DNA from: Kitasatospora sp. MMS16-BH015
GTDB taxonomy: Bacteria > Actinomycetota > Actinomycetes > Streptomycetales > Streptomycetaceae
Length of the DNA stretch: 64,000 nucleotides
Direction of reading: 5' to 3'
NCBI RefSeq assembly: GCF_002943525.1
Contig: NZ_CP025394.1
Coordinates: forward strand, 3,782,001 to 3,846,000
The notes beneath the pieces are model-generated. The model was not told the DNA's origin and did no database searches. It saw only the letters and a list, made by a program, of their open reading frames with translations. Below, in pieces: positions 27,525-35,969 of this stretch; the first letter of the stretch is position 1; every line of letters starts with the position of its first letter. Position numbers and translations under genes: made by a program.

Positions 27525-28229
27525 GTGAGCCGCAGCCTTCGACGCGGCGCCCTCGCCGCCATCGTTCTCGCCGCGATCGTCCCGCTTTCCGCCTGTGCCG
27601 CCGGGAACACCCCCGACACCCTCCAGGTCAAGCCGGACAACGCCGCCACCTCGATCGGCAACACCCTCAAGCTCAACAACATCGTGGTGGTGACCAAGGC
27701 CGACGCCGTCGCCGAGCAGCCCGGCCCGGCCAACGTCACGGTCAACATCAGCAACCAGGGCTCCACCCCGGAGACGCTGAAGTCGATCGCCCTGGGCGGG
27801 GGCGCGAGCGCGACCTTCACCGACGCCAAGGGCGCCACCGTGCCCGAGATCGTCATCCCGGCCGGCGGCTCGGTGCTGCTCGGCGGCCCGGACCAGCCGG
27901 AGGCGCACCTGGCCACCGCCGCGGTCAAGGTCGGCGGCTTCACCGACGCCACCTTCACCTTCGGCACCGCCGGCAAGGTCACCTCGGCCGCCCAGGTCTA
28001 CTCGGCCAAGGGCCCGTGGGAGGCCTTCGGCCCGGCCGCCGCGCCGACCGGCCTGCCCACCCTCGCCGGTGCCTCGGCCTCCGCTTCGGCCTCGGCCTCG
28101 GCCGGTGCCACCGCGGGCGCCTCGGCCACCCCGGGCGCCACCCCGAGCGGCTCGGCCTCGGCCACCGCCGGTGCGACCGGCACCCCGGGCGCCACCCCGA
28201 GCGGCTCGGCCAGCCCGAGCGCGCACTGA
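27525..28229 (+). CDS. lipoprotein with copper-chaperone-like (DUF461-type) domain
   Basis: This encodes 234 residues from GTG 27525 (GGAG upstream; GTG 27486 would add 13). The lipobox is PLSAC at the end of a typical signal (ALAAIVLAAIVPLSAC), so the mature protein is lipid-anchored outside. The body (LKLNNIVVVTKAD, VNISNQGSTPETLKSIAL, VIPAGGSVLLGG) looks like the beta-sandwich of PCu(A)C-type proteins, but the Met/His copper motif is not visible. The last 45 residues are an Ala/Ser/Gly/Pro repeat. A terminator shared with phoP follows. Confidence 0.78.
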   Translation: MSRSLRRGALAAIVLAAIVPLSACAAGNTPDTLQVKPDNAATSIGNTLKLNNIVVVTKADAVAEQPGPANVTVNISNQGSTPETLKSIALGGGASATFTDAKGATVPEIVIPAGGSVLLGGPDQPEAHLATAAVKVGGFTDATFTFGTAGKVTSAAQVYSAKGPWEAFGPAAAPTGLPTLAGASASASASASAGATAGASATPGATPSGSASATAGATGTPGATPSGSASPSAH

Positions 28230-28241
28230 CGCAGCGCATGC

Positions 28242-28279
28242 GGAGGGCCCCCGCCGGTCACGACCGGCGGGGGCCCTCC
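28242..28279. terminator. bidirectional terminator between lipoprotein gene and phoP
   Basis: GGAGGGCCCCCGCCGG (28242-28257) pairs perfectly with 28264-28279. It lies 13 bases after the lipoprotein stop and 20 before the phoP 3' end, so it serves both convergent genes. Confidence 0.92.
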
Positions 28280-28298
28280 TGTGCGCTCGGGACGCGGT

Positions 28299-28994
28299 CT
28301 ACGGCTCGAACTTGTAGCCGAGGCCGCGCACGGTGACCAGGTAGCGCGGGGCGCCCGGGTCCGGCTCGATCTTGGCCCGCAGGCGCTTCACGTGCACGTC
28401 CAGGGTCTTGGTGTCACCGACGTAGTCGGCGCCCCAGACCCGGTCGATCAGCTGCATCCGGGTGAGCACCCGGCCCGCGTTGCGCAGCAGCATCTCCAGC
28501 AGGTCGAACTCCTTGAGCGGCAGGTCGACCTTGGCGCCGTCCACCGTCACCACGTGGCGGTCGACGTCCATCCGGACCGGGCCGGCCTCGAGCGCGCCGG
28601 GGCCGCCGCCGTCGCCCGCGCCGCCGCCGTCCTCGCCGCGGCGCCGCAGCACCGCGCGGATCCGGGCCACCAGCTCACGGGTGGAGTAGGGCTTGGTGAC
28701 GTAGTCGTCCGCCCCTATCTCCAGGCCGACCACCTTGTCGATCTCGCTGTCCTTGGCGGTCACCATGATGACCGGGACGTTGGAGCGCACGCGCAGCTGA
28801 CGGCAGACCTCGGTGCCCGGCAGGCCCGGCAGCATCAGGTCGAGCAGGACCAGGTCGGCGCCGTTGCGCTCGAACTGCTCCAGCGCGTCGGGGCCGGTGG
28901 CGGCGATGGCCACCTCGAAGCCCTCCTTGCGGAGCATGTACGAGAGGGCGTCGCTGAACGACTCCTCGTCCTCGACCACCAGTACTCGGGTCAC
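28299..28994 (-). CDS. phoP: PhoP response regulator of phosphate control
   Basis: This encodes 231 residues from GTG 28994. The receiver domain has the acidic pair in VVEDEESFS, the phosphorylated Asp in VLLDLMLPGLPG and the Lys of DDYVTKPYS. The OmpR/PhoB winged helix ends with TKTLDVHVKRLRAKIEPDP and YLVTVRGLGYKFEP. A Gly-rich linker joins them. The gene follows phoR with a 4-base GTGA overlap. Its neighbours phoR and divergent phoU, with a PHO-box-like site between, identify it as PhoP, the phosphate-starvation regulator that also controls antibiotic production in streptomycetes. Confidence 0.95.
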   Translation of the reverse strand: MTRVLVVEDEESFSDALSYMLRKEGFEVAIAATGPDALEQFERNGADLVLLDLMLPGLPGTEVCRQLRVRSNVPVIMVTAKDSEIDKVVGLEIGADDYVTKPYSTRELVARIRAVLRRRGEDGGGAGDGGGPGALEAGPVRMDVDRHVVTVDGAKVDLPLKEFDLLEMLLRNAGRVLTRMQLIDRVWGADYVGDTKTLDVHVKRLRAKIEPDPGAPRYLVTVRGLGYKFEP

Positions 28995-30298
28995 GGTCTA
29001 GCCTCCGGGGCAGGAAGGGGTGTGCCATCTAGGGGTGACACAGCTAGGGGTGATGCTGCTTGCGTGGCTCCGGGCTGCTCCGGCGCCGGGGCCTGCCCGG
29101 CGGGGAGTCGCACGGTGAAGGTGGAACCCTGGCCCTCGACGCTCCAGACCGAGACGGTGCCGCCGTGCGAGGCGGCCACGTGCTTGACGATCGAGAGGCC
29201 GAGGCCGGTGCCACCGGTGGCGCGCGAGCGGGCCGGGTCGACCCGGTAGAACCGCTCGAAGATGCGCTCCCGGTCCTTCTCCGAGATGCCGATGCCCTGG
29301 TCGGTCACCGATATCTCGATCAGCTCGCCGTCGGCCTCGCCGAGTGCGGCGGCGCTGGAGATCCGTCGGGTGGCGATGGCCACCCGGGTCCGGGGCGGGC
29401 TGTAGTTGACGGCGTTCTCCACCAGGTTGCCCAGCGCGGCGGCCAGCTGGCCGCGGTTGCCGTGCAGGTAGAGCCCGCCGATGCCGCCGGCCGCGATCAG
29501 GATCTGCTTGGCGGCGGCGGGCTGGCGGCAGCGGTCGATGGCCTCGGCGATCAGCTCGTCCACCGGGACGGGCTCCGGGTCCATCAGCAGCTGGTCGTCC
29601 TGGACGCGGGAGAGGTCGATGATCTCCTGCACCAGGCTGGCCAGCCGGGTGGCCTCGATCTGCATCCGGCCGGCGAAGCGCTGCACCGCCTCCGGGTCGT
29701 CGGAGGCGTCGGCCACCGCCTCGGAGAGCAGCGAGAGCGCGCCCACCGGGGTCTTGAGCTCGTGGCTGACGTTCGCCACGAAGTCACGGCGGACGGCCTC
29801 GATCCGGCGGCGCTCGGTGAGGTCCTCGACCAGCACCAGCACCAGCCGGGAGCCCAGCGGGGCGACCCGGACGGAGACGGCCAGCGGGTCGGCGGCGCGG
29901 GCCGCGCCGGGGCGCGGCACCTCCAGCTCGACCTGGCGGATCTCGCCGTCCCGCCGGGTGGCCCGGGCCAGCCCGAGCATCTGCTCGACGGCCATCGCGC
30001 CGCCCCGCACCAGGCCCATCGCGTACGCCGCCGAGCTGGCCTTGACCACCTCGTCGGCCTCGCCGAGCACGATCGCGCAGGAGCGCAGCACCGAGAGCAC
30101 GGTGTCCACCCCGGGCGGCAGCGGCGGCTCCTGGGCGGGCGCGGCGCTCAGCCCGCTCCGGGCACCACCGCCGGTGCCGTTGTTCTTGCCGCCCCTTGCC
30201 TGCTCGCGCTCGCTCCACCGGAAGGCGATGGCAGCCGTGAGGCCTACACCGAGCCCGGCTATGGCGCAGGCAGCGGCGGCGGCCACGTTCACGTCCAT
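28991..30298 (-). CDS. phoR: PhoR phosphate sensor histidine kinase
   Basis: This encodes 435 residues from ATG 30298. It has a single strong membrane span at the N-terminus (AAAACAIAGLGVGLTAAIAF), an Arg/Gly-rich linker, a degenerate PAS-like domain (VDTVLSVLRSCAIVLGEADE), the H box FVANVSHELKTPVGALS, N box LGNLVENAVNYSP, and G1/G2 boxes DQGIGISEKDRERIFERFYR and GGTGLGLSIVKHV. The lack of a large outer domain is typical of PhoR, which senses through PhoU and Pst. The TGA stop overlaps the phoP GTG. Confidence 0.95.
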   Translation of the reverse strand: MDVNVAAAAACAIAGLGVGLTAAIAFRWSEREQARGGKNNGTGGGARSGLSAAPAQEPPLPPGVDTVLSVLRSCAIVLGEADEVVKASSAAYAMGLVRGGAMAVEQMLGLARATRRDGEIRQVELEVPRPGAARAADPLAVSVRVAPLGSRLVLVLVEDLTERRRIEAVRRDFVANVSHELKTPVGALSLLSEAVADASDDPEAVQRFAGRMQIEATRLASLVQEIIDLSRVQDDQLLMDPEPVPVDELIAEAIDRCRQPAAAKQILIAAGGIGGLYLHGNRGQLAAALGNLVENAVNYSPPRTRVAIATRRISSAAALGEADGELIEISVTDQGIGISEKDRERIFERFYRVDPARSRATGGTGLGLSIVKHVAASHGGTVSVWSVEGQGSTFTVRLPAGQAPAPEQPGATQAASPLAVSPLDGTPLPAPEARP

Positions 30299-30370
30299 AC
30301 GGCCAGCGTAAGCGCAACGCGGTGGGCCGCCCCCAGGGTGTGATCAAGGCATCCGCCGGGCGTTGCCGAG

Positions 30371-30403
30371 AATTCACCTTCAGGTTCCCGCTCATTAACT
30401 GTG
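30371..30403. promoter_or_regulatory. PHO-box-like direct repeats between phoR and phoU
   Basis: Three repeats of roughly 11 bases read AATTCACCTTC, AGGTTCCCGCT and CATTAACTGTG. They resemble the (G)TTCACC-type PhoP direct repeat units, with spacing 12 then 10. The site lies in the 257-bp gap between the divergent phoR (30298) and phoU (30556) starts, where PhoP autoregulation is expected. The match is good in the first unit and weaker after. Confidence 0.58.
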
Positions 30404-30555
30404 CGGGTCGTCCGTGGTCGCCCGAACGGACCAGTCTGGTGGACATCAGCCCGTGTGGGCAGGGTGGAGCGTACGATTCGCGCCACCCGCAGCGAAGTGG
30501 TCATACGAGATGACCGGTCGGCACCGCCACCGACACAGCTTCTGAGGAGAACAGC

Positions 30556-31233
30556 ATGCGCGACGTGTACCACGAGGAACTCGACTCGATCAGCGACAGC
30601 CTGGTCGAGATGGCCCGCCTGGTCGGCTCCGCCATGGGCCGCGCCACCACCGCGCTGTTGGACGCCGACCTCGCCCTGGCGGAGAGCGTGATCGCGGCCG
30701 ATGCCAAGGTCAACGCGCTCCACCACGACCTGGAGAACCGCGCGATCGATCTGCTGGCCCGCCAGCAGCCGGTCGCCACCGACCTGCGCATCGTGGTCAC
30801 CTCGCTCCGGATGAGCGCCGACCTCGAGCGCTGCGGCGACCTCGCCCGGCACGTGGCCAAGGTCGCCCGGCTGCGCTTCCCCGAGACGGCCGTCCCGGCC
30901 GACCTGCACCCGATCGTCCTGGAGATGGGCCAGCTCGCCCAGCGCCTGGTGGCCAAGGCCGGCCAGGTCATCGCCACCAAGGACGTGGACGCCGCCCTGG
31001 AGCTGGAGCGGGACGACGACGCGATCGACGCGCTGCACCGCGAGCTCTTCTCCCACCTGCTGGACGACCGCTGGCAGCACGGCATCGAGACCGCCGTGGA
31101 CGTCACCCTGGTCGGCCGGTACTACGAGCGCTTCGCCGACCACGCGGTCTCGGTGGCCAAGCGCGTGGTCTTCCTGGTCACCGGCGAGCACGCGGGCGAC
31201 TTCGTCGCCGCCCAGGACGCCGCCGCGGAGTGA
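30556..31233 (+). CDS. phoU: PhoU phosphate signalling protein
   Basis: This encodes 225 residues from ATG 30556 (GAGGAGA upstream). The two three-helix PhoU repeats carry the metal-binding E-x3-D type motifs: SLRMSADLERCGDLARHVAK in the first and VGRYYERFADHAVSVAKRV in the second. PhoU links the Pst transporter to PhoR and restrains PhoP activation under phosphate sufficiency. The gene is divergent from phoRP and shares the PHO-box region. Confidence 0.95.
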   Translation: MRDVYHEELDSISDSLVEMARLVGSAMGRATTALLDADLALAESVIAADAKVNALHHDLENRAIDLLARQQPVATDLRIVVTSLRMSADLERCGDLARHVAKVARLRFPETAVPADLHPIVLEMGQLAQRLVAKAGQVIATKDVDAALELERDDDAIDALHRELFSHLLDDRWQHGIETAVDVTLVGRYYERFADHAVSVAKRVVFLVTGEHAGDFVAAQDAAAE

Positions 31234-31419
31234 CCACCGGCCACGACCGGCTGCCGGTCTCCGGTTGAAACCCGCACTCCGTGCGCCCTCGGTGGTCCGC
31301 CACCGGGGGCGCACGGGGCGTGTAGCGGCCCGCACCCGCGCGCCCGTTGACGCCTCATCAGCGGCGGGATTCACTCGAAGCATGGGCACCGCCGCGTGCC
31401 TGGATCGAGGAGGACCGCC

Positions 31420-31566
31420 ATGCAGGAAACCCCGGACACCACGGCCGTCGCCGCCGTCGAACCTCCCGCACCCCGCCTGCTGCCACTGCTCGCCGCCGGC
31501 TGCGGGTGCGGTCCGGGTTGCGGCTGCGGCTGCCAGGCGGGCGCGCCCTGCCAGTGCGGCGGCTGA
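31420..31566 (+). CDS. 48-residue cysteine-rich, metallothionein-like protein
   Basis: Translation from ATG 31420, with a strong GAGGAGG 6 bases upstream, gives 48 residues. The N-terminal half is Ala/Pro/Thr-rich. The C-terminal 21 residues hold seven Cys as C-G-C-x3-C-G-C-G-C-x5-C-x-C, a clustered Cys-x-Cys pattern typical of metallothioneins and other zinc or copper buffers. It has no signal peptide, so it is cytosolic. It is rightward, 186 bases after phoU, and ends 41 bases before a bidirectional terminator. The function is inferred from the Cys pattern alone. Confidence 0.78.
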   Translation: MQETPDTTAVAAVEPPAPRLLPLLAAGCGCGPGCGCGCQAGAPCQCGG

Positions 31567-31607
31567 CGGCCCCCAGCCGGCCCGGCGGCTGACCCCGGGA
31601 CCGACGA

Positions 31608-31637
31608 CGGCCCCTCGCCCGTGCGGGCGAGGGGCCG
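31608..31637. terminator. bidirectional terminator before gpmA
   Basis: CGGCCCCTCGCCC (31608-31620) pairs perfectly with 31625-31637 over a GTGC loop. It serves the Cys-rich gene and the leftward gpmA. Confidence 0.92.
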
Positions 31638-31652
31638 TTCCGGCAAGAGGAG

Positions 31653-32411
31653 TTACTTCTTGCCCTGGTTCTTGACCGCCTCGATCGCGGCGGCGGCGGC
31701 CTCCGCGTCGAGGTAGCGGCCGCCCTTGGCGAGCGGCTTGAAGTCGGCGTCGAGCTCGTAGACGAGCGGGATGCCGGTCGGGATGTTCAGGCCCGCGATG
31801 TCCTCGTCGGAGATGCCGTCGAGGTGCTTGACCAGAGCGCGCAGGCTGTTGCCGTGCGCCGTGACCAGGACGGTCTTGCCGGCCGCCAGGTCCGGGACGA
31901 TCGAGTCGTACCAGTACGGCAGCATGCGCTCGACGACGTCCTTGAGGCACTCGGTGCGCGGACGCAGCTCGCTCGGGATGTCGGCGTAGCGGGCTTCACC
32001 GGCCTGCGAGTACTCGTTGTCGTCGGCCAGCACCGGCGGCGGGGTGTCGTACGAGCGGCGCCACAGCTGGAACTGCTCCTCGCCGAACTCGGCCAGGGTC
32101 TGGGCCTTGTCCTTGCCCTGGAGCGCACCGTAGTGGCGCTCGTTCAGCCGCCAGCTGCGGTTGACCGGGATCCAGTGACGGTCGGCCTTGTCCAGGGCGA
32201 TCTGCGAGGTGCGGATGGCGCGGCGCAGCAGCGAGGTGTGCACCACGTCCGGGAAGAAGCCCTCGGAGGCGAGCAGCTCGCCGCCGCGCGCGGCCTCCTT
32301 CTCGCCCTTCTCGTTGAGGTCGACGTCGACCCAGCCGGTGAAGAGGTTCTTCTGGTTCCACTGGCTCTCGCCGTGGCGGAGCAGGATCAGTCGGTAGGTC
32401 GTGTCAGCCAT
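31653..32411 (-). CDS. gpmA: 2,3-bisphosphoglycerate-dependent phosphoglycerate mutase
   Basis: This encodes 252 residues from ATG 32411. The histidine-phosphatase-fold signature [20 protein letters not shown] holds the phosphorylated His, and the second His is in [40 protein letters not shown] is the substrate-binding region with the catalytic Glu. It interconverts 3- and 2-phosphoglycerate in glycolysis. Upstream frame extension to 32783 is not supported, since the family starts at MADTTYRL. Confidence 0.97.
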   Translation of the reverse strand: MADTTYRLILLRHGESQWNQKNLFTGWVDVDLNEKGEKEAARGGELLASEGFFPDVVHTSLLRRAIRTSQIALDKADRHWIPVNRSWRLNERHYGALQGKDKAQTLAEFGEEQFQLWRRSYDTPPPVLADDNEYSQAGEARYADIPSELRPRTECLKDVVERMLPYWYDSIVPDLAAGKTVLVTAHGNSLRALVKHLDGISDEDIAGLNIPTGIPLVYELDADFKPLAKGGRYLDAEAAAAAIEAVKNQGKK

Positions 32412-32588
32412 GCGCCCCAGCTTAGTGGAGGCCGAAATCGGGTGGCCGGGCCGTAGGTCCCTGAGTAAGCTGCGCGCTGGCACCCAGCCTCTTACCTGCG
32501 GTGCCGTCACCGCTGAGCGCCCCGCAGCATGCCGCTGAGCGCCTCGCACCGTTCCGTTCAGCGGACCACCACCCCGGGGGAGCACCGC

Positions 32589-32762
32589 ATGCCCAGGCCA
32601 GCACCGTCCGAGACCGGCTCCGCCCCCCGTGCCGGAGGGCGGCTGCGGGCGAGCGTGCTGGAGGCGGTCGGCGGGCTGCCGAGCTCGTTCTGGTGGCTCT
32701 TCGTCTCCACGCTGGTGAACCGGATCGGCGGGTTCGTCCTCACCTTCGTAACCCTTGCTTAA
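32589..32762 (+). pseudogene. 5' fragment of an MFS transporter gene cut by prophage insertion
   Basis: From ATG 32589 (GGGGGAG upstream) 57 residues are readable. They end with [20 protein letters not shown] and TFVTLA, the first transmembrane helix of a major facilitator superfamily transporter (pattern LVNRxGxFV). The frame then stops at TAA 32760-32762, and a serine integrase gene starts 30 bases later. The rest of the transporter is not found in the window. The break is best explained by site-specific integration into this gene; the missing part should lie beyond the right end of the element. Confidence 0.82.
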
Positions 32763-32792
32763 ACCGTACGATCGGATGATCAAGGGGGAGCT
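32740..32792. other. left prophage junction (attL) region
   Basis: Host MFS coding sequence ends and phage sequence begins within this interval, directly before the integrase gene. This is the usual position of attP next to a large serine integrase. Serine-integrase cores are only 2 bases, so the exact crossover cannot be placed without the empty site. Confidence 0.7.
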
Positions 32793-34514
32793 ATGACTTC
32801 AACGACCGTTGCGGATGTGCGGGCCGCCGATCCCGCCAACCCGTACGCCGGACTCCGGGGCGGAAGCTACGCCCGCAAGAGCGCCTACCAGGGGAAGAAG
32901 GCGCGTAAGGGCGAGTCCGTGCGCGAGCAGCTCGACGCGAACAACCTTGACGCCGGGAGGCTCGGCGTCAACGTGGTCGAGGAGTTCATCGACGACGACC
33001 GCTCGGCATCCCGGCACGGCGCCAACGCCGAGCGCGAAGACTTCGAGCGCATGATCGAGTGGATCGAGACCGGACGGCTCGACATCGCGTTCGCTTGGGC
33101 ATCGACTCGCTTGCAGCGCGACCTCGCGGTGTACGTGCGACTCCGTGACGCCTGCGCCAAGCACGGTGTGCTCTGGTGCGTCGGTGGCAAGGTCTACGAC
33201 CTGACCAACAAAGACGACCGGTTCCGGACGGCGATCGACGCGGTGATCGGCGAGCGGGAGGTCGACGAGCTTCGGGCGAACGTCATGCGGTCGCTTCGGG
33301 CGAACGCGGTGGCCGGCAAGCCGCACGGCAAGAGGACCTACGGATACCGCCGCGTCTACGACGAGCACACCGGTGCCTTCCTGCGCGTCGAGAAGGAGCC
33401 GGCCGAGGCCAAGATCGTTAAGGAGATCAGCGAGCGAGTGGCGGGGGGCGAGGCGTACCTGCGGATCGCCCGCGACCTCGACCGTCGCGGAGTCCAGCCG
33501 CCGGCGCCCGAATGGACCTGGCAGCAGGTCAAGCGGCTCGCCGAGTGGCACGAGGGCTTGCCGAAGAACAAGGAACTCGCGCCGGCCACGATCCAGCGGA
33601 TCAAGGATCATGCCGACCTACAGGCGGAGGCGCAGGAGCGGCTCGCCGCTGGCGAGGAGGCGCTCGACATCTCCCGCGACTTCAACGCTCGCGGGGTGCC
33701 GATCATCATGTGCCGGTGGCAGCCGCCGACCATCGTCGAGTTCGCCCAGCACACCCGGTACCTCGGCGTGCGGACCCACCACGGCGAGGTGACCGCCGAG
33801 GAGGCGTGGCCGGCGGTCGTGGACAAGGCGACCCATGCGCGGTGCGTGATGACCATCAAGTCACGCAAGGGCAAGCGGCGTTGGAACACCCGGCCCGGCG
33901 CGACCAAGCGTTGGCTGTCGGGCTCGATGATGTGCGATGTGTGCAGTCAGCCTGTCGGCTCGGACCTCAAGGACACCGGGCCTAGGTATGGCTGCGTCCA
34001 ACCTGGGCAAGGCGACGAGAAGGGGTACCACGTCAGCGCGAAGACCGAGGATGTCGACCCGTTCGTATTGGGCAAGTTGCTGGACTGGCTCGCCAATCCG
34101 GCGTTCATCGCGGCGTTCACGCAGGGCGACGGGGAACTCGTCAAGCAGATCGAGGAGGCCGAGGCCGAGGCCGCGTTGCTGTCGGCGCAGCTCGACGAAT
34201 TCATCGCCGAGGCGGGGGCCGGCCGCCTGTCCGCGCGCGCCCTGGTGGCCGTCGAGGCCGACTATCTGCCCAAGATCGAGGAGGCCAAGCGGAAGGCGCA
34301 GGCGCTGCGGGCGCCGTCCGTGGTCCGCGACTTCGCTGGCGCGACCCGTGAGGATCTCGAAAAGGCTTGGCCTGCGCTCAAGTTGGAGCAGCAGCGGTTG
34401 ATCGCCGCGACGTTGCTCGACGTTCGCCTCAAGCCGCGCGGCAACAGCGGCAAGCGCCTTGAGGTGCACGAGTACGTGAGCGTCGAACCGCGTCGCATGC
34501 AGCTCGCCGCGTAG
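32793..34514 (+). CDS. int: large serine recombinase (phage integrase)
   Basis: This encodes 573 residues from ATG 32793 (GGGGGAG upstream). The resolvase-type catalytic domain (1-170) has the nucleophile Ser30 in SYARKSAYQ, the FIDDDRSAS and [15 protein letters not shown] segments, and [16 protein letters not shown]. The recombinase domain follows ([12 protein letters not shown]). A zinc-ribbon region has CDVC and later GCV Cys. A coiled coil of about 60 residues ([11 protein letters not shown] to [11 protein letters not shown]) sits near the C-terminus. It catalyses attP x attB integration through 2-base staggered breaks, and excision with a directionality factor not identified here. A terminator follows at once. 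Confidence 0.96.
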   Translation: MTSTTVADVRAADPANPYAGLRGGSYARKSAYQGKKARKGESVREQLDANNLDAGRLGVNVVEEFIDDDRSASRHGANAEREDFERMIEWIETGRLDIAFAWASTRLQRDLAVYVRLRDACAKHGVLWCVGGKVYDLTNKDDRFRTAIDAVIGEREVDELRANVMRSLRANAVAGKPHGKRTYGYRRVYDEHTGAFLRVEKEPAEAKIVKEISERVAGGEAYLRIARDLDRRGVQPPAPEWTWQQVKRLAEWHEGLPKNKELAPATIQRIKDHADLQAEAQERLAAGEEALDISRDFNARGVPIIMCRWQPPTIVEFAQHTRYLGVRTHHGEVTAEEAWPAVVDKATHARCVMTIKSRKGKRRWNTRPGATKRWLSGSMMCDVCSQPVGSDLKDTGPRYGCVQPGQGDEKGYHVSAKTEDVDPFVLGKLLDWLANPAFIAAFTQGDGELVKQIEEAEAEAALLSAQLDEFIAEAGAGRLSARALVAVEADYLPKIEEAKRKAQALRAPSVVRDFAGATREDLEKAWPALKLEQQRLIAATLLDVRLKPRGNSGKRLEVHEYVSVEPRRMQLAA

Positions 34515-34523
34515 GCGGAAGCC

Positions 34524-34559
34524 GAAAGGGCCGGACAGCGTCTGCTGTCCGGCCCTTTC
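34524..34559. terminator. integrase terminator
   Basis: GAAAGGGCCGGACAGC (34524-34539) pairs perfectly with 34544-34559 over a GTCT loop, ending in a short CTTTC. It lies between convergent int and the small leftward gene. Confidence 0.92.
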
Positions 34560-34575
34560 GCTATGCGTGGACGCC

Positions 34576-34761
34576 TCACGAGTCGCCGCCCCCGCCCGGT
34601 CCTGGGCAGCCGTCTGCCAGCCCGTTGAGCGCCGTCTCGATCGCGGCGGCGCCGGTCGCCGTGATGTGCCGGTCGTCGACCGTGAGCACGAGGTTCTCGT
34701 CGGTGGCTCTGACGACGGCCGGGGCTCCGGAGTCCAGTCGGGTACGGCGGACCTTGATCAT
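34576..34761 (-). CDS. small prophage protein of unknown function
   Basis: This encodes 61 residues from ATG 34761 with GGGGGAAG upstream. It begins MIKVRRTRLDSGAPAVVRAT and ends in a Gly/Pro-rich tail. A beta-hairpin pattern (ENLVLTVDDRHITATG) is suggested, with a helix after it. No family is recognised. It is leftward like the repressor candidate and may be expressed in the lysogen. A role as directionality factor or accessory immunity protein is only a guess from place and size. Confidence 0.6.
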   Translation of the reverse strand: MIKVRRTRLDSGAPAVVRATDENLVLTVDDRHITATGAAAIETALNGLADGCPGPGGGGDS

Positions 34762-34878
34762 TCGGTGTACTTCCCCCTTTGGAGCATGGCGCAGACTCGA
34801 TTCGTACACAGTTTCGAACCGAGCTTCGTCACAGTACCTCCCGGACCGGCGCAGGTCACCCGCGTTCTGGTCAAGTTT

Positions 34879-35274
34879 TCAACTGGACGAACCTCCAGAG
34901 CCGGCCGCCCAGTTGCGCAGCAGTTCCTCGACCTTCGGCATGTCCGCCGGGCGCAGTCCGGGAACATGGGCGACGACGACAGCGGCCCCGGGGGTGGTTG
35001 CATCGAAGGGGTCGCCGGCCGTCAGGCCGATGTACTGCTCGGCGGCGGCGGCCTGTACCTCGCGGACATCCTTACCGAGGGCGGCGGCGACGGCCCGCAC
35101 GATCCATGGCGAGATCTTGACCTGCTCGGCATGGGCAATCTTCCAGAGCGCGTTGTGCGTGAGCTGCTGGCCCGTCTTGGGGTCGATCGCCGTCTCTGCG
35201 AGCTTGCGGTAGGTCACCTCTTCGCCCGTGGTCGCTTCGCGCACCATCTCGGCGAACGGGGTGGATTCCCACAT
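34879..35274 (-). CDS. HTH protein, candidate prophage repressor
   Basis: This encodes 131 residues from ATG 35274 (GGAG upstream). Residues 20-90 form an XRE-like helix bundle: VTYRKLAETAIDPKTGQQLT, HNALWKIAHAEQVKIS, then PWIVRAVAAALGKDVREVQ. The C-terminal part (VVVAHVPGLRPADMPKVEEL) may be for oligomerisation. It is the only DNA-binding regulator in the lysogeny module. It is divergent from the early operon across 213 bases containing two back-to-back promoters and repeated motifs, so it is the best candidate for the immunity repressor. Proteins of this type are common in actinobacterial prophages. Confidence 0.72.
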   Translation of the reverse strand: MWESTPFAEMVREATTGEEVTYRKLAETAIDPKTGQQLTHNALWKIAHAEQVKISPWIVRAVAAALGKDVREVQAAAAEQYIGLTAGDPFDATTPGAAVVVAHVPGLRPADMPKVEELLRNWAAGSGGSSS

Positions 35275-35314
35275 CGTTTCTCATCTCCGTTCGTGTCGCG
35301 TTACGCGAACAGCT

Positions 35315-35343
35315 CTATTGAAGCGCACATGCCGCTGGTTCAA
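35315..35343 (-). promoter_or_regulatory. candidate leftward (lysogenic) promoter
   Basis: On the minus strand TTGAAC (35343-35338) is followed after 17 bases by CAATAG (35320-35315), about 40 bases before the start of the repressor candidate. Its -35 box is 16 bases from that of the rightward promoter, so one bound protein could affect both. Confidence 0.5.
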
Positions 35344-35359
35344 CCACTTGGGATATGCG

Positions 35360-35388
35360 TTGACGCGCACTATCGGCCGTCCTAGCGT
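35360..35388 (+). promoter_or_regulatory. candidate rightward early promoter
   Basis: TTGACG (35360-35365), a 17-base spacer and TAGCGT (35383-35388) make a good sigma-70-type promoter for the early operon that begins at 35488. A leader of about 95 bases with repeated motifs would follow. Confidence 0.6.
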
Positions 35389-35402
35389 GGATCTTGTCTC
35401 GA

Positions 35403-35473
35403 AACGAAGACAGACGGGGGGCCCTGAGCTGCACGTTCACACCTCCTGCATGTCTTCGTTCTGCAACAAAGAC
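35403..35473. repeat. three copies of AACGAAGAC in the early leader
   Basis: AACGAAGAC (35403-35411) recurs as its exact inverse GTCTTCGTT (35452-35460) and as AACAAAGAC (35465-35473, one change). The last two also face each other across 4 bases, forming a hairpin or a compact dyad. They are likely operator sites for the repressor candidate or a leader RNA structure controlling early gene expression. Confidence 0.65.
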
Positions 35474-35487
35474 GCGAGGGGGAGCCG

Positions 35488-35670
35488 ATGAACACCGATG
35501 ATCACGCCGCCCGACCTGCGGGAACGCAGACGTGGCCGGATCCGAGCGACGCGCAGGTGTCGCTCGTCGCACGCATCCTCGGACCCCACATCCGGAAGGC
35601 GCGGGCCGAGCGCCTGGCCGCCGAGCAGGCCGCCGCCGGCCGCCCGGCCGTTGAGCGGGTCGCGGCATGA
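35488..35670 (+). CDS. small early prophage protein
   Basis: This encodes 60 residues from ATG 35488 (GAGGGGGAG upstream), the first gene of the early operon. The sequence is hydrophilic with a central helix (DAQVSLVARILGPHIRKARA) and an Ala-rich C-terminus. No family is recognised. Its stop overlaps the next start by 4 bases. Small size and position would suit an antirepressor or directionality factor, but nothing specific supports this. Confidence 0.68.
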   Translation: MNTDDHAARPAGTQTWPDPSDAQVSLVARILGPHIRKARAERLAAEQAAAGRPAVERVAA

Positions 35671-35969
35671 GCGCCGCTCAGCAGGTCGTCGAGTTCCTCG
35701 GCCCGCCGCCGGTCGCCGAGACCAAGCACACCCGGATCGCTCGGGCCCTGCGGGGCCGGCCGTCCGAGTGGGCGGTCGTCCAGCGGGCCGCGAGCATCGG
35801 CCGGGCCGCGTCGGCGGCGCAGGCGATCCGCTCGGCGCGGCTGCACGCCTACGAGCCGGCGGGTGCCTTTCAGGCTGTCGCGCGGACCGTGCAGGGCGAG
35901 CACCGGGTCTACGCCCGGTACGTCGGCGAGCAGGCGCAGGCCGTGGCCGACGGGGGTGTCGCCGCGTGA
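35667..35969 (+). CDS. early prophage protein, unknown
   Basis: This encodes 100 residues from ATG 35667 (ATGA overlap with the previous gene). It has a basic, mostly helical sequence: HTRIARALRGRPSEWAVVQR and AASAAQAIRSARLHAYEPAG, then FQAVARTVQGEHRVYARYVG. The middle resembles a minimal winged-helix or DNA-contact region found in small actinophage proteins, but the match is loose. It is translationally coupled to both neighbours. Confidence 0.7.
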   Translation: MSAAQQVVEFLGPPPVAETKHTRIARALRGRPSEWAVVQRAASIGRAASAAQAIRSARLHAYEPAGAFQAVARTVQGEHRVYARYVGEQAQAVADGGVAA

